From the NCBI GenBank assembly GCA_023053545.1, contig JAKZAN010000005.1:3782001-3846000 (forward strand): a stretch of 64,000 nucleotides of DNA, in the 5' to 3' direction. The stretch is from Lepidurus packardi (lineage: Eukaryota; Arthropoda; Branchiopoda; Notostraca; Triopsidae). Under the pieces are notes generated by a model that was given only the letters and a program-made list of their open reading frames with translations, was not told the DNA's origin and did not search any database. The position numbers and the translations under genes were made by a program. This document shows positions 35,101-48,200 of this stretch, piece after piece; within the stretch, counting starts at the first letter, position 1, and each line of letters opens with the position of its first letter.

Positions 35101-37608
35101 GGAGCATCCTTCATAAAGCAGCGCATAAAAGAGACATTCTTTTCAGTTTATTTCCCAGCAAACTTTAGGGGAAAAGGGCTCTATGTAGCACTTCTATCTT
35201 TTTACATTTTTGGAAATTTCGAAAGTAAGCGAATGTACACATTCTTATATAAATCTATATATGTAAAAACAACTCTTAAAAGCTCAAAACATTTGAGATA
35301 TGCAACAACAGGAATAAAGCGATGTTTATATTTCTTTGTTTGATTAGATAAAAGCAATCCTGATCATAAGAATTGGTGGACGATTTTCTTGGCAAAATCC
35401 CGTCCAAAAGAAAAGCTACCGGGCGGAGCAACGTTAGAGTAGGAGTAATCCAACAAAGCTTCGATTAGAAGCAACATGAGCTCGGTTACCTTTCATTTTC
35501 ATTATTGCGCCATTGTCAACTCTTACGAGTTCCAGCCTGACCTTATGGGAAATGGCCGTAGCCTTTCTTTTTAAACGGGAGATTATACAAGACTTCCTAT
35601 ATGCACCAAACTCGAAATGTTTCCATAGCTTTTCCCAAAAAGTATATATTTTTATCATCATTACATATTTTTTTTTACATTTTGCCCTTAGCGTAAGCAA
35701 TAAAAAAAAATCTTACGATGACAAGCGACGACTTTGAGTAGGTTGAAGAGCAGCACAGAGATGGATCCATCATCCCACTTCCGCTTGAGTAAATTCAGCA
35801 ACAATAAAGGCCCTTGACATGCTTGGAAAGTACGGACAAACACTCCGTCTTTGCGATAATTGGCCAACGCTTTCAATAAGGACAATCCGTCTTTAATGAC
35901 TTCCCCATCGTTAGTTTCCTAGCAAGACCAACAATACCGGCATGACGGCAAATATGAGAAAGTTCCAGAACCGAGCAAAAGGATAATTACTCCAATAACA
36001 CGTTTCATTGTGCCTCTTTGGTTGTAACCGTTCCAGAAAAGAAAACAGAAATAGATCCTTCTTCAAGCCGTTCTATTCCTGAGCCTACTTTTTAAAACGC
36101 TCTATTTTCCGCCCCGGAACTCTTCCAGGTTTTTCTAACCCAGAAAATTTCGTCAGGTTCGTTTGGATTCCTATTATACCACGCACACGTGGGTTATTCA
36201 CTCCGGCGTTTGGCACGACGCACCGAAAACTTCCCTTTAGTTTTTTTTTTTTTTTTTTAAAGTTCCTTTTCCCTCCTCTGGCACTGATTCTAATAGCATA
36301 TTTCAGCTCGCGCGTCGCGTGGGACGTTCATTCGCACACGTTTAGTTGCGCTGCACCTGTACCGCGCTGGACGAATTCCCAGAGCGAACAAAGCAGCGTT
36401 TTCTCCGTTAAACAAAAACTCCGCGGTGCTCAGACGGCAAACCTTTGCTGTGGATTTAACGTTAGAATTATGTTGACAGTGCTGCCTGTGTGCAACTCGC
36501 TTCTCTAGACACAAGTACGCTCAATTTTCACCCAAAAGCTGGCGACGTTATCTTTTTCAAGCCTCCCCCAACCCACTGAGTTGCACACATTATTTACTTT
36601 CACATTGGCTACACGCAATCTCATTCCGCAACCATGACCCCCGCTTCCGTGTAATGCATCTCTATCTTAGCCCAAAGATAGAGGACTTTGTGCTTACTCA
36701 CTTTCAGCGTCCAAGCACAGCCAACGCATACTTCCACCACAACAGCAAACAAAAAGGAAGAAGAAATAACAGAGCAATGTGGGGAAAATATTCTTACGAA
36801 AAAAAGAAAAGAAAAAATTAAAGGGCAGCCGAAAGCTTGGACTTGAAGAGTTCCAAGTTTCTCGGGTTGCACAACATTAACCACGATTTATAGTCTATTT
36901 TCTTGTCTTTGGCTCCAGAAGAGTACTTTCTCGACCTTGTCGGAGAAAAAAGCTTTGTGACCTTTAGATCGACCTTTCACCGATAGACCTAGCACATAAG
37001 AATCCACGGACCGAAAAAAAACAACTAACCTCCCCAACCATCAGGATCAATGAATCGTTAGTCCTGGGAAGCTAATTATTAATACATTCAAGCTCCCAAT
37101 AAAGTTCGCTGAACTAGGCTTACAACATTCTTATTGTCAGCACAAAGAACTTCGGGAAGATAAAGAAAATAGATTGGCTTACCTTGAGCAAAGTGACTAA
37201 CTCATCCAGAAGATTGGGTAGGCGGCACCAAATTACCTCTGTTGACGATGTCTGGCCCAGGACAGTGAACTGAGGCGAAGCCTCTGTCAAATATATATGT
37301 ATAAAAAAATTCCTTCTTGCTTTTTAAGGTTCATATGAAAGAGAAAACGGGACTTAAAAATAAAGCAAAAAAGTACAAACCTCTTACGAGTTTAAGATTT
37401 CATGCGAATTTAATGATCTATAGTGGAATAGAGCGTTTGTGAGCAGTAATTCAGCTCAAGACTAACCTGTCTTGAGACTCATCCTTATGCGGGACAAAGT
37501 ATCCCTTAAATCGCTAACGTCTCCTATTTCAGGCGAGCTTAGATAAGTACGGACGGCCTCTTTGAGATGCTCCTCGGCCGAAATAAACAGAGATAACTGG
37601 GTCTCCAT
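29197..37608 (-). CDS. AGTPBP1: Cytosolic carboxypeptidase 1-like (CCP1/Nna1), complete, 16 exons
   Basis: Exons in coding order: 37608-37467, 37283-37183, 35918-35717, 35108-34977, 34901-34758, 34608-34411, 34224-33645, 33527-33302, 33190-33034, 32881-32658, 32546-32433, 32351-32188, 29880-29793, 29730-29566, 29505-29329, 29271-29197. All junctions are GT-AG and phases agree, giving 962 aa. Residues 1-300 are ARM-like helical repeats. About 307-500 is an acidic linker with an NLS-like [10 protein letters not shown]. About 510-700 is the CCP N-terminal domain ([27 protein letters not shown]). The M14 zinc carboxypeptidase domain follows: HPGE (His752, Glu755), DLNR (Arg807), DYHGH (His845) and Glu926 in RSYTLEAS. 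All catalytic positions are kept. In animals CCP1 removes glutamates from tubulin tails and acts in the cytosol. A longer 5' end upstream of the chosen ATG cannot be excluded. Intron 12 contains a lectin gene on the other strand. Confidence 0.95.
29506..29565 (-). other. 60-bp frame-preserving intron in the carboxypeptidase catalytic domain
   Basis: This intron begins GTAAAG and ends TTTTCTTACAG. It is exactly 60 bp and contains no stop codon in the gene's frame, so both spliced and retained forms are open. Splicing gives VEEIV followed by ELAQAM, which matches the spacing of other CCPs between the DYHGH block and the ESTARV block. Retention would add 20 residues there. Confidence 0.8.
30480..30506 (+). 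promoter_or_regulatory. TATA box and initiator of the lectin gene
   Basis: TATATAAAG begins at 30480, and an arthropod-type initiator TCAGTT lies at 30501-30506. The spacing is slightly short of the usual distance, so the true start may be a few bases away. A 5' UTR intron is likely, from a GTAAGT near 30562 or 30574 to CCCTCCAG just before ACAATG at 30665-30670. Confidence 0.5.
30668..31471 (+). CDS. Secreted C-type lectin-domain protein, complete, 4 exons, nested gene
   Basis: Exons: 30668-30716, 30783-30968, 31085-31211, 31303-31471, giving 176 aa. Residues 1-19 are a signal peptide ([16 protein letters not shown]). One C-type lectin domain fills residues 25-155: an opening FHLAYQYC, then [15 protein letters not shown] (the WIG-like core), a YWPNGAEQ block and the closing cysteines in GGCLLQ, VGCGEP and HFICEQ. 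The usual EPN/QPD and WND calcium and sugar residues are not evident, so calcium-dependent sugar binding is doubtful. Two N-glycosylation sites (NGS, NST) are present. The tail is Ser/Ala-rich. The exon 2 donor has two options 10 bases apart, GTAAAA at 30969 or GTTAGT further on. The gene lies on the opposite strand within intron 12 of the carboxypeptidase gene, with its own promoter and poly(A) signal. A role in immunity or recognition would fit the family but is unproven. Confidence 0.9.
31730..31735 (+). terminator. Poly(A) signal of the lectin gene
   Basis: AATAAA lies about 260 bp after the lectin stop, followed by a T-rich run. This sits well inside the host intron, before the next carboxypeptidase exon. 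Confidence 0.6.
31736..32187. other. Remainder of carboxypeptidase intron 12
   Basis: This lies between the lectin 3' end and exon 12 of the carboxypeptidase gene. The intron donor GTAAGT reads on the minus strand from 32187. I see no further exon. Confidence 0.6.
35109..35716 (-). other. Carboxypeptidase intron 3
   Basis: An 88-codon minus-strand open frame lies inside (35434-35700), but exons 3 and 4 join directly in frame ([13 protein letters not shown]) in the way the family does, so it is not needed. I treat the frame as chance. Confidence 0.6.
35919..37182 (-). other. Carboxypeptidase intron 2, with a CpG-rich patch
   Basis: No exon is supported. A GC- and CpG-rich patch at about 36300-36500 stands out from AT-rich surroundings and a T-homopolymer precedes it at 36241-36258. 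It could be an internal promoter or an old insertion. Confidence 0.4.
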
Positions 37609-39281
37609 AATTTGCAGGCAGCGCGCTCTTGTTTTCGCCCGGGAGGAATGGATTAGAAACCCAACGAAATTGGAAAACTTGTAATTCTATTACAAAAAAG
37701 AGAAAAAAAAATTTGGAAGAAAGGGAAAGGGTGGATTTAATCACAACACCCGTACTACTGTCAAACACTACTTGGTCGAACTTTATATTTGCTTGACTTT
37801 TTAAGCCGAGCTGTGCGTGCAGAATCAGGAACTGTCTCGAGTCGAGTTTCGCAGTGTGCTGGCGCTCCGCAGTAAGGTCGCAGGAGCTTTTGTCAAAAAA
37901 GTAATCGATTCGGGAAGCACGCACTCACACACATTGAGAGATAGACGTTTACTCGACCCATTATTGTAAATTCAGCCAAGCACGCCGTCGTAACTCCCGG
38001 AGGCTTATTTGCATAGGGAGCTCTAATTCCTTGGGTACGAACTACTGAAGGTAGGCTATCCTCTAAGCGGCCTATTTATGCGGATTAAAGATATGAAGGC
38101 TTTTGTTAAGGACGTTTCCATTTAGAATACATAGGAAAGAAATATGATTTTTTTTTCACAGAAGGTACAAGACCTTAATTACATATTCTCGTGCTTAGAA
38201 CGTCATTAACTGTGGAATTGCTAAGTAGATTAGGATGAATCCCATTTGGTGTAATTTTCTTTTTTTATTTAAAAAAGAAAAACAAACAGAATATAACACT
38301 GTTTTTAGCTGGACAGAATTTAATTGCAAGAAGAAAACGGAATAGAGCATAAGCAAGGTCTTAAAATACTGACGAATCGCGTGTTCTGGAGATTCACAAA
38401 TGCAAAGGACAGCCATAGAAGCAAGTCTCGGGGAAAATCACGTAGCAGTGCGACACTTGTTTATCTTTTGGAAAGTCGAAGCTTTCCAAGGGCAAACAAT
38501 CTAAGGAAATCTTACCTGGCGAGGCTCCAAGTGTCCAAAATATATTCCAGCACTAAAGTAGATAGGAATATGGTTTCTCACGCACAGGGAAACAAAATAA
38601 CACTCATACAAACTTAGCCATTAATCAAACTACAGAGAAACACTCCCTCTTGAATGCCGACAAATTTCTGAAACTAAACATTGTTGTAAACAAACAAACG
38701 CTAGGAAACGCCTCTTATCTCAACCATCAGGACAGCGTCAACGCCTGAAAGGGTACCGTTAGCACTGTGACTGACTTAACGCTCAGTGATACGAGTTATA
38801 CAATTATTCATTCTCAAACGGGCTCTGAAAAACGAGCTAGCGTCAGTAAAATACCGAACAAAAAAAGAAGCAAAAAAATCGACTGTCTTTTTGCTTCCAC
38901 TGGAAGCACACTATTTCAAAGAGTCCATTAATTAATTAATAAATTAAGCCTTAACGAACAACTTTCTTACCGTGTCCATGTTAAAACTAAATGTGAAAGT
39001 CGAATGTGACAGATCCTTGAAAGCTATTTAGAGGGTAACTTACTTGTACAGAGGGACGTATGGGAAAAAATGGTGATTTCTGTTTATGCAATTGGGGTCA
39101 GGTTTAGGGCGGACCTAGGTTAAAGTAAACATTAAAAGGCTTTATACCCTTCTCTTGATGTCTTAATTCTCTTTAACCATGAAGCTTTTAAGACTGCTAG
39201 AATTAAACATGACACGATGGTTTTAGTTTTCAAGTTTGTAACTCCATTTCTCCGATTTTCTGTACAGTTGATTTTTTTTTC
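37609..39281. other. Gap between the carboxypeptidase and dpr genes
   Basis: It should contain the promoter and 5' UTR of the carboxypeptidase gene and the 3' UTR of the dpr gene, both transcribed leftward. Sequence near 38930-38945 is a run of ATTAATTAATTAATAAATTAA type, a dense set of homeodomain-type cores. No gene is supported. Confidence 0.5.
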
Positions 39282-42200
39282 TCAAAAAGCCATGTTGCGA
39301 AACAATGACAAAGCTGTCAAAAAAGCTGACCAGCACGAGCACACTTGGAACCAATGAGGATACCCAACATGTCCGACTGCTCGATTAGACGCTGTAGACG
39401 CGTTTTTGCTCTCTTGGATGGCTGCCGGATGCTCGCCTGCAATTACAACCCACATCTATTTAATAGCCATTAATCTGGGACCAATAAACGAGAGCAAACG
39501 GAGGATCACATCCCCAACAGAGGCTGACAACAGAAAAGAAGACGAGACCCGGAAAGGCACCTTCGTGTCTCGTTACACTCATAAAAGATTTCACGCGCGA
39601 GTAGCGCTCGTTAACTAAACACCTGAGCTGCAGCACATCATGACATTTCCCGCACCCTTCGTGAACCTTTTTCGTTTTTTTTTTTTAATTACAAGGGTCA
39701 TTAGAAACAATGTTACATTTTGAAACCCATGCCTGCCTCGTGGGAGTTGTTTTGTTGTGTTACGCTCAAACTCTCTCCTAGCGGAGATAAGAGAAAGAGA
39801 GAGAGAGAGAAAAAAATGCTATGACGTACAGCCATCACGCAACCATTCCGTCGCTCATCCGCTGTAATTAAACCGAGTGTAGTGGGAAACAATAATAATT
39901 ACCGTTTAGTACGTGAAGCATGACGGAGGCGATGGGGAGATTCGACGGGCTACACTCATAAATTCCGGCATCGTCAGGGGTGGCCGACGAGATGCTCATT
40001 ACTGAGACAATAATGTTCGCATCGAGTCGGAGAATGTTAAAGGATTTAAACGGAATGCTTGCAATCAAAGCTGACGACTTGGACAACCCTTGTCCACCTT
40101 GATTCTCCATCATAGACTCACGTCGCTGGGTATCATTGAGAAGAGGGCGGCTGATAGTTTCCGAACGATCCGCAAGAATGCCTCCCTCATCATCATCTTC
40201 ATCTTCATTTCCTCGGCCATCTCCAAATATAGCTACTCGACGGTCCGCGTCGCCATTTCGGAAGTTTCGTCTTTCTGATCGATAAATATAAGGGACCGGT
40301 ACTGCGAGTTGGCCGGCCGCTACTTGATCCGTTCGCAAGGCTCTGCGGCTCGGACTTTCGTGTACGTAAGGCTGTGGGCGGGTATTTTCGTAATCGGGCA
40401 CTCGCTCGCCCTCGTGATACCAAAAAATGAAAGGTGGCTCTTCAATGACGCTTGTAATCATACATTGTAGTTCCACCGGACTGCCACCCATGACGTAAAT
40501 ATCCGGTGCCCCTTTAATCTTGACTTTGGGTACTGAAACGGGAGAACATAACACACATTATCATTTTTGGAATCAAAGAGCTGCCACTTATTCCATTATA
40601 TATGTGAATAAACTGTATTCTTCATTCACAAGCGCTGGATCGAGCACTCTTAGTATTCTAAGGTCTATTATAGCTTTAGAAATTAGTTGAAATAAAAGTG
40701 TGTGGAATAATAGAAAACCCTACCGTGTACATCCGCTACAATAAGCAAGTACTATTAATACCCATACATGCTAATGGTTCGGGCTATTTTGTCAGGTTAA
40801 GAAAACGTACATCGCCAGTAATGGGAGCATGTAATGACATTATACTATCTTTGTCTTTGACTCGCCTTTGGTAGCTTACAGACTAGGAAAACAAAACCGA
40901 CAATCCGCAAAAATGGGTTGGAGGGCGAAGGGGGTAGGACAGTAAAGGGTAATGGGCTTTGTCGCTCTTAACGAGGGATTCAGCTCACCCTGAAAGCTAG
41001 CTCCGATACAGCTTTCCTAAATCGATTCTGCCAGGCCAAACAAAAAAGGTTGGGAAGAAACGAGCCGAAAGGATGTTCAGACTCAGAATCATCCCACAAG
41101 ACACAAAGCAAAGAGAAATGTGAGGAAAAAAAGGGAAGAAAGAAAGGGCTATTGTATACTATAAGGATTTGTAAATGGCGAGCTGTATAGAAGCGGCATT
41201 TTCATTCCCACTGAGCCAAGAAGACAGTAATAATACGGCGCTAATCAAGAAGGATACAAGTTGTTTACTCCCGAGTCCCCAAATTCGCTCAGTTGGAATT
41301 AAAAGCTTCACCCATCATCTTTTTTTCCCCCTTATGCTTTCTTACAGTCTCATGGTATTAGGAACAGACACGTTCCTCATGCTGTTCCACTGCCTCAGTT
41401 GTGGCAGGACTTACACTTGGATTGATTAAAGTGAACAATATACGAAAACATAAGAACCCACCAAATAAAACATAAGAACCCGCCAAATAGCTGTCTTGCT
41501 CTTTTCGTTTGTAAACCTAAATAATAAAAGCTCTCCAAAAAATGCCTTTCTTATCGTTGAAGCCTTAAGTGTTTTGCTACGCGCATACATATGATTATAA
41601 ACCTTAAATATAGTATACATTCATATGTATACGATGTTCCCGCGTAAATGGCAGAAGGGACTTCAATTTGCTATTAAGGCTCTCGAATTACCTACGATAT
41701 GGAGCCGTACGACGATGGCCGTTTTAGGTTCCGAGGACACTTGGCATTCGAAGAATCCCGCGTCCTGCATTCGTACCCCGCGTATTTGTAGAGTCCATGT
41801 GTCTGTAATAGCGTCATAAGCAGAAGAAAAACGCCCATCGCCAATAAAGACATCCCGGTCGACTGAAACCAAGGCGCCATCTGTCTTCCTCACCCATGAC
41901 ACCTATTGAGCAACAAATTAATAATAGCATGTCATTACGAAAGATAAAGGGAAAATCTTAGACAGACAGAAAAAACTCTGCTGTGTCTGCAACCGCACTC
42001 TCTATTGATCTTAACACGTCAAGACTTAGGGCCAACGTGTCAAATCTTAGGAATCAGACAAGATAAAAAATGAGCGGGAATTGGGTGCCTGGTCTTATTT
42101 ACTAAAGTTCCATGTCGATAACTGGTTATACAACAGACCCACTACATTCCTGATACCATCGGAAAATCTTTATTAGTCAGTCGAATAACTAAGTAGACGT

Positions 42201-45200
42201 GCTGCCAATAGAAGGGAAAACGTCAACGTAAATGCAAGACGGATTCCCAATTTCACCGTCGAATAAAGCCATGGCAGTGATACTGGACTTTCTGAGGACG
42301 GCAAAAACGATAGCCTGTCCATGTACTAGTTTACAATGTCCCACTGTTAGTTCAGTGCTCTTTATTACTGTATTGAATATTGATAGCTTAGGTTATCTGC
42401 TTAGTTGCGCAAAAAGGACTTGGAAGTGACAGCAGGCTACATTACACGTTTCCATATTCAATAATATAAGCCATGTGGTTAGTAACTAACTGAGGGATCC
42501 GGCTGCCCTTTCCCATTCCGAGGGCCTTGTACCTTATATAGTTTGCCTAATGAGTATTCATGTGGAGGTATCCTGAGAAAGTTATCCATTATATGCCCGA
42601 AACGCAAGGCATCATTCCAACCAAGACATTTAGCTTTTAAAAGCCTGATCATTCCTTAATGTCATGCTTCCCTCACGATAGAAGATGAAGTGAAGTTTAG
42701 ACTCAGAGGTATAACAAGGGACTACTAAAAAAAGGGACTACTAATTCCCTGTCAAGTCGATACGTTTCCATCCCCTCCCCCTGAGATAAGGATATATTAA
42801 CTCAAGAATTAAGCCTAAAAAGTATCATTTACAACCACTTCGCTAGTAAAATTTAGCAGGACGCCTTGAAAATGTTTCTTCGTGACGACTGAAAAGCAAA
42901 ACCTGCCTCGCCGAAAAGGAAATGAAAATATGAAGAAAAAAATAATTGCCACGCCTTGCGTGTTTTGAGATTATTTGATCCAAACTATGCAATTTCCTCG
43001 TCGGTTCTTTGTAGGCTTGCATGCTCGACAGGGTGAGGCAAATAGGGAGGATGATTCCCCACCAAGACTACATAGAAGGCAAACGTTTGCTTTTTATGTC
43101 GTCAGTAAACTAAACACCCGTTGGGGCGCTTCCATATAGGTTAAGGTCTCATACCCATAACGTTTTCAATCGTCATTTCAATACCTTCCCCGAGACAGGA
43201 AGTCCAATATTCCCAGCTCAGAACTGCCCTATAGTGGAAAGGTCCAACAAGGTTTTTCCACGATGGATAAGGGAAAACCGGGAACTCTTACTAAAAAAAA
43301 GCTTGAAATTTTAGGAGAGAAGAAATGTAGAGAAATGTGAGGAGAGCAAAAATGTGAAGTCGGTTCTCACCAGGCGCGTTCCTCTGCGTTTGACGGTGCA
43401 AGGTAGGAAGGCGTGACCTCCTAACTGGGCGTTGACGTTTGTCGGATGATTGTCGTCAAAATAGGGTCCAGAGTAAGAAGTTCCCAGCTTCCTTACGAAC
43501 TGCCAAGGGGCTTCGTCAGGAACTGGTACAGCGGATGAAGAGGTTTCTTCAGGGACCAAGCCGCCGTATGCTAAAAATAACAAAAACAAAACAAAAAAAT
43601 TATAACGTAAAAGTCGCCGAACTTAGGACTTGAAAGGATCAGAGGAAATTGAGACTTGTATAACCCTACTCAAAAGCTCATGAAGCCTTACATAGTGACG
43701 AATTAAACAAGCACAAGTAACATCAAAGAGGCTTAAATTGGATTACGTGATACTCGATACTTTGACGTAGACTGATATCCGTTTTGCAATACCTTGTCCT
43801 TTCAAACACAACACTAGTAAGTTTAAACTTTGACCTTCGCTTCTCTACTTCGTAATTCCTGAGACAAAATGCATTATTGAATGTAATGCAAAAGGGGCTA
43901 AAACGAATAGTTTTGTACTAAAATGCAACTATTAACAGCACACGCGAACTTTGACGGTTGCAAGGCCAGCTATTTTATGCCGAAATAAACATGAAACTAG
44001 TTTCCCTCATAGCCACAGGTTTTCAAACTAAAGTTAAACATTGTTGACCCTCCAATCTTTCATGGTGAACAAATGATTTGAAAATAGCGCAAAAGAAAAT
44101 GTCTCCACAAGACGGACAGGTCTAACAATTGAACCACGAACCCGTGAACCTTTCCATGAACGTAGCTTAATCTGACCTAACCCAGCCTAACGTAACTCAG
44201 TAATAACCTAATTATACCCAACTTCACCGAAACCAATCCTTCCTGATTTACTGGATCATGGTTCACAGATTAGATCTGTCCCAAACGACACAAGAAAATA
44301 GAACAAGGAATAACACTAGAGAGAATACGTTAGAGAGCATTTGAATATGTTACATTTTTCTAATTATAACGCCATTTGTCCGCATATTTTAGTTGTGATA
44401 TTATAAACCTCCCTCAACAGTGATTGCCTTCAAATCATGCGTTTATACTGTAATACTAAATTTGTATCGTACAATTCCCTTTTGCTGGCCTTAGAGGTGG
44501 CAGGTACGAGTTGCAATTGCAAGTTTTGTTGGAGACTAGAACCTGATTTATTCCTGAAGAATTTCGAAATTTGGAATTTATAGTTCCTTTAAAAAGAGAA
44601 ACTCCGCATTCATAAAAGACAAATGTTTTTTTTTATTATTATTATTTTACAGCAAAACTGAAACCAAGAAGCAAGGAAGAAGCGACAAAACTATGAGAAA
44701 TGTGGACCAAGACATACGTTAGCGTGGGAAACAAAAGATGTATACAACCGTCTGCTGGTTACCGCACATAGAAAATGCAGAAAAGAAAAGGAAACGAGAC
44801 AAAAAATAAGAAAAGTGTAGGCTAAAAAATCTCTCAGCATACATTTAATATGCAAATTCCAGTATAATTTTGTCGAAACCAGCTGGCTTTAGAACGTCAA
44901 GCCCTTGAGCCAGTCACATCAGATAGATTCAGCTCTCAAAGATCGATGAAATTCTGCGATTGATGCCTCAGCCCTGCGGTGCAGTGCGCCCAGAGCTTTC
45001 CGCTCAGCTGCGGTAATGAGCAGAAATACACACCATGCGTTTTCCCCTTAAAAAAAGAAGTAGCAAAACAGAGTCAATAACGGCTATTCGTCAGCCCATA
45101 AAAGTAGGTTAAACTGCAACAGAGCAGCTAAACTAAATTCCTTCAGGCTGCCTTCCCCCTCCTCTGTTCCTTAGATTTCTCATGAAAAAAAGTAATTTTG

Positions 45201-48200
45201 TTCAAGCATCTGAAGCAGCCTTTTTCAGCCTTAAATTAGGCTTTGAGAAACGTCTCACATTCTTCTTCTTGTCAGTCCGTCTTCCCCAGCAACAGTCCTT
45301 ACAAGTATTAATGACCATCTATAGTTCATAAACCTGTTGCCTTCGTATCCAGAGAGTGCTGTGAAGAATGGCAGGAAAGCAGCATAATTTCGTTAAATTT
45401 TTTTTTTTAAAAATCAAGACAGGAGTGTGTACTTCTCCTGCTCCAATTTTTTCGTTGTCCTCCTTCATAAAAAAGGTATACTGAAAAAGGAAAGAAAAAA
45501 ACACCCTGAGGATGAATATGACTTTATTACTCTTCGCTTTCAAAGCGTCAAATTCCTTCTTGCTCAAGTGGAATTGGAAGTTTTTTAATTCGATTTCTAC
45601 TTCCTCCGTCTGAAATTAAAAAGAGATACACATTTTCTCCGTCTAACTCAATTGCCAGCGTGTTTGCCCCATTGCTGTTGCTGAAGCTGCTGCAGAAATG
45701 CCCCAAAGCCTTAGTGCTGTTCGTGTTCAATATTTATGAGAGCCGTTCCTGAAATGAAATTTTAGGCAAAGCAGCAAGTCCAGTTTCTTCCATTGTGTAG
45801 CCTTTCCTCCTTTAAATTACAGTCGTGTCGTACAATTGGACTCACAATACCCTAAATCAGACTCTGCGGAAGACACTCATGGCGTTCTATATGAATCTCA
45901 CTTTTTATTTAAGCGCCCCCGCCGAAAATGTCGACGCTCTGAACTTTTGCCTGCCAAGTATTGGATATAGAGGAAACTTTATTGAATCTTAAAAGGACAA
46001 GTTACAAAGTTTCCGAAAAAAGAAAGGTGATGGTATTTATGCATAGGCAATCTTATGCCTGATTAACTTCTATGGAAACTTTTTAAAAAAGAAAAAAATG
46101 TGCACCTAAAGCAGGATCGATGATCCTGTCCCCTTCAACTCTCAATCTCTCTATTTTTTTTAATGGAACACCGAGAAAATTTTCGTGCCGTATCTCGATC
46201 GAAAGCCCACTAGTTGTTGGCTTCATAGAAGTCTATATGGGGTATCAGAACTTATCAGCTTCCACATTTTCACAGTAACAAGGTTTTACGTATCTCCTTA
46301 CGATTTTTCCATTTTTAGACTTTTTCAACTTCTCCAAGTCTCCCTGCTACAATAACGCTCTCCAATCCACGGCCAAGGATCTTGTCCCGGAGGACAAAGG
46401 GTACAGACGATGACACACAACCTCAATGATGTGAGCATCTCCAGCATCCCAACAGCAAGAGTTACTGGTGTGGTACAACAAGGCACGATTCTGCATTAGC
46501 TAGCATAGTATCCGAGTTGTTTCTGGACTTCTCTTGCCCCCCCCCACCTCTTTTCTTACAGGGAGGTGATTTCAAACTCGTTAATTTTTCAAGTGCCGTG
46601 AATGGAAATTCTTCCTTGCCCCTTCCTGCCGAATGCCAGGACTAGAAACACTTCAGCGCCGTAAATAGGCTTCCAAGTTGTCCCTAATTGTAGGGCTCCA
46701 GTGTTACATGGAAACCTGACTTTTAGCTACTTACTCTTGTCATTGTTATATGAATCCTTTTCTTGAAATCTAATAATGACAAAAAGTCAGAGTAGGAATT
46801 AAAAATTATCTGTCGAGATTCTTTTTGACACCCAACACACAAAAACACATGCCATTTAAAATTTTAAACGAATACTAAAGTAGAAGATTGTAGAGCGTAA
46901 TTTCAAACATTTCAATAATCCTATTCTCTCAGCTATACGCTTTCGTGCGCTAATTAGGGATTTTTTTCTCGAGCACCAAACTCGCTTTGTAATACTTACT
47001 AAATACAAGTTGCCAAGTCGGGCTATATAGCGCACATGTCCGTAGATTAGCGCAACATGTGCTTCCAGTCTGTAACATTACTGATTTATCTAGATACTAA
47101 TCATTTGCTTTCGTACTCAGAACTAAATTATGTTCGTGTTGATGTTGCAGAGGAAGCAAGTTTAGAACATTACAAAGCCCTTTGGCGTGTAACCGAGACT
47201 TATATAACGGAAGTTTCCAGGAACTTCGTGTTAAACCCGCCTTCCTCATTTCCCCATTTCCGTGTAGTTACTACACAGCAGCTGACTACAGCAACCTTGC
47301 AACGGTTCCCAGAATTTCAAGAAATATCGAACCAAATGTCTCGAAAGTAAAATGATAAAACTGATTTTCCCTGTATTTTATTCGACAGCTCTATTACGAC
47401 TGTCACCCTGTCAATCCACGACAAAATGAAGCTTAATGGCTGCAGTCGGTTTTCTATCTTCAGTCCCATTTTAGAAAGATTAGGGCATTGTCCTTTACCT
47501 TTTCTCCCTTGATGGGAAATACGCATAACAAGCCGTCTTCCGGATTTGTTAAAATATTAAGGATCAACAATGTTACGGCAGTAGTTTGAATTACAGCAAC
47601 CAATCACTTTGGCTCCGTGAGCCCATCACGAAATGGAAATAATTAGTTAGCAAGTCTCTTCCAACACCGGGACATTTTATCTTTTCTATAAATAATGAAC
47701 CTTGATGATAATATCAACCTGAGTAAGTATACAGATATTTTAGATAGCTTGTTCGATTTTCTTGCAGCGAAATATTCATCACATTGCGTACCCGCCCAGG
47801 GCCAGAAACAGAAATAAGCAGTAATGACAGATCGGTTATTACCCTAAAAAATGGTCTCCATTGTTACAGTGATGAAAAGGCGAAAAAATCGTTGGTTCGT
47901 GCCTTGGTACCAGTCAAAGTGTATATCCTGTCTTGCCCTCGCAGAAATAAATGGCTTTCCGCTCGCATGCGTAAGGCACAGGTTTAATAGGAAAGGCTTT
48001 TTAATGGAGCGACCATGTAAAGCGTAAAAATAAAGCTGCTTTCAGAAAATCCATCACCGAGACTACTCCCATTCCTTCACCACCTTTTCTGTTTGCCTTG
48101 GGAAACGGAAATGCGAAGCAATAGTAACATCAACAGCCTAAAAAGGACCCGGGGACTCGCAAAGGAAGGAAACTACGTCAAGACCGGGAGAGGAGGAGGG

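Noticed and set aside
35434-35700. 88-codon minus-strand frame in carboxypeptidase intron 3
   Set aside because: Exons 3 and 4 join directly in frame as in the family, and this frame has no ARM-like pattern.
47057-47350. 97-codon plus-strand frame in the dpr intron
   Set aside because: Protein-like in places but no domain, no partner exon and no regulatory context.
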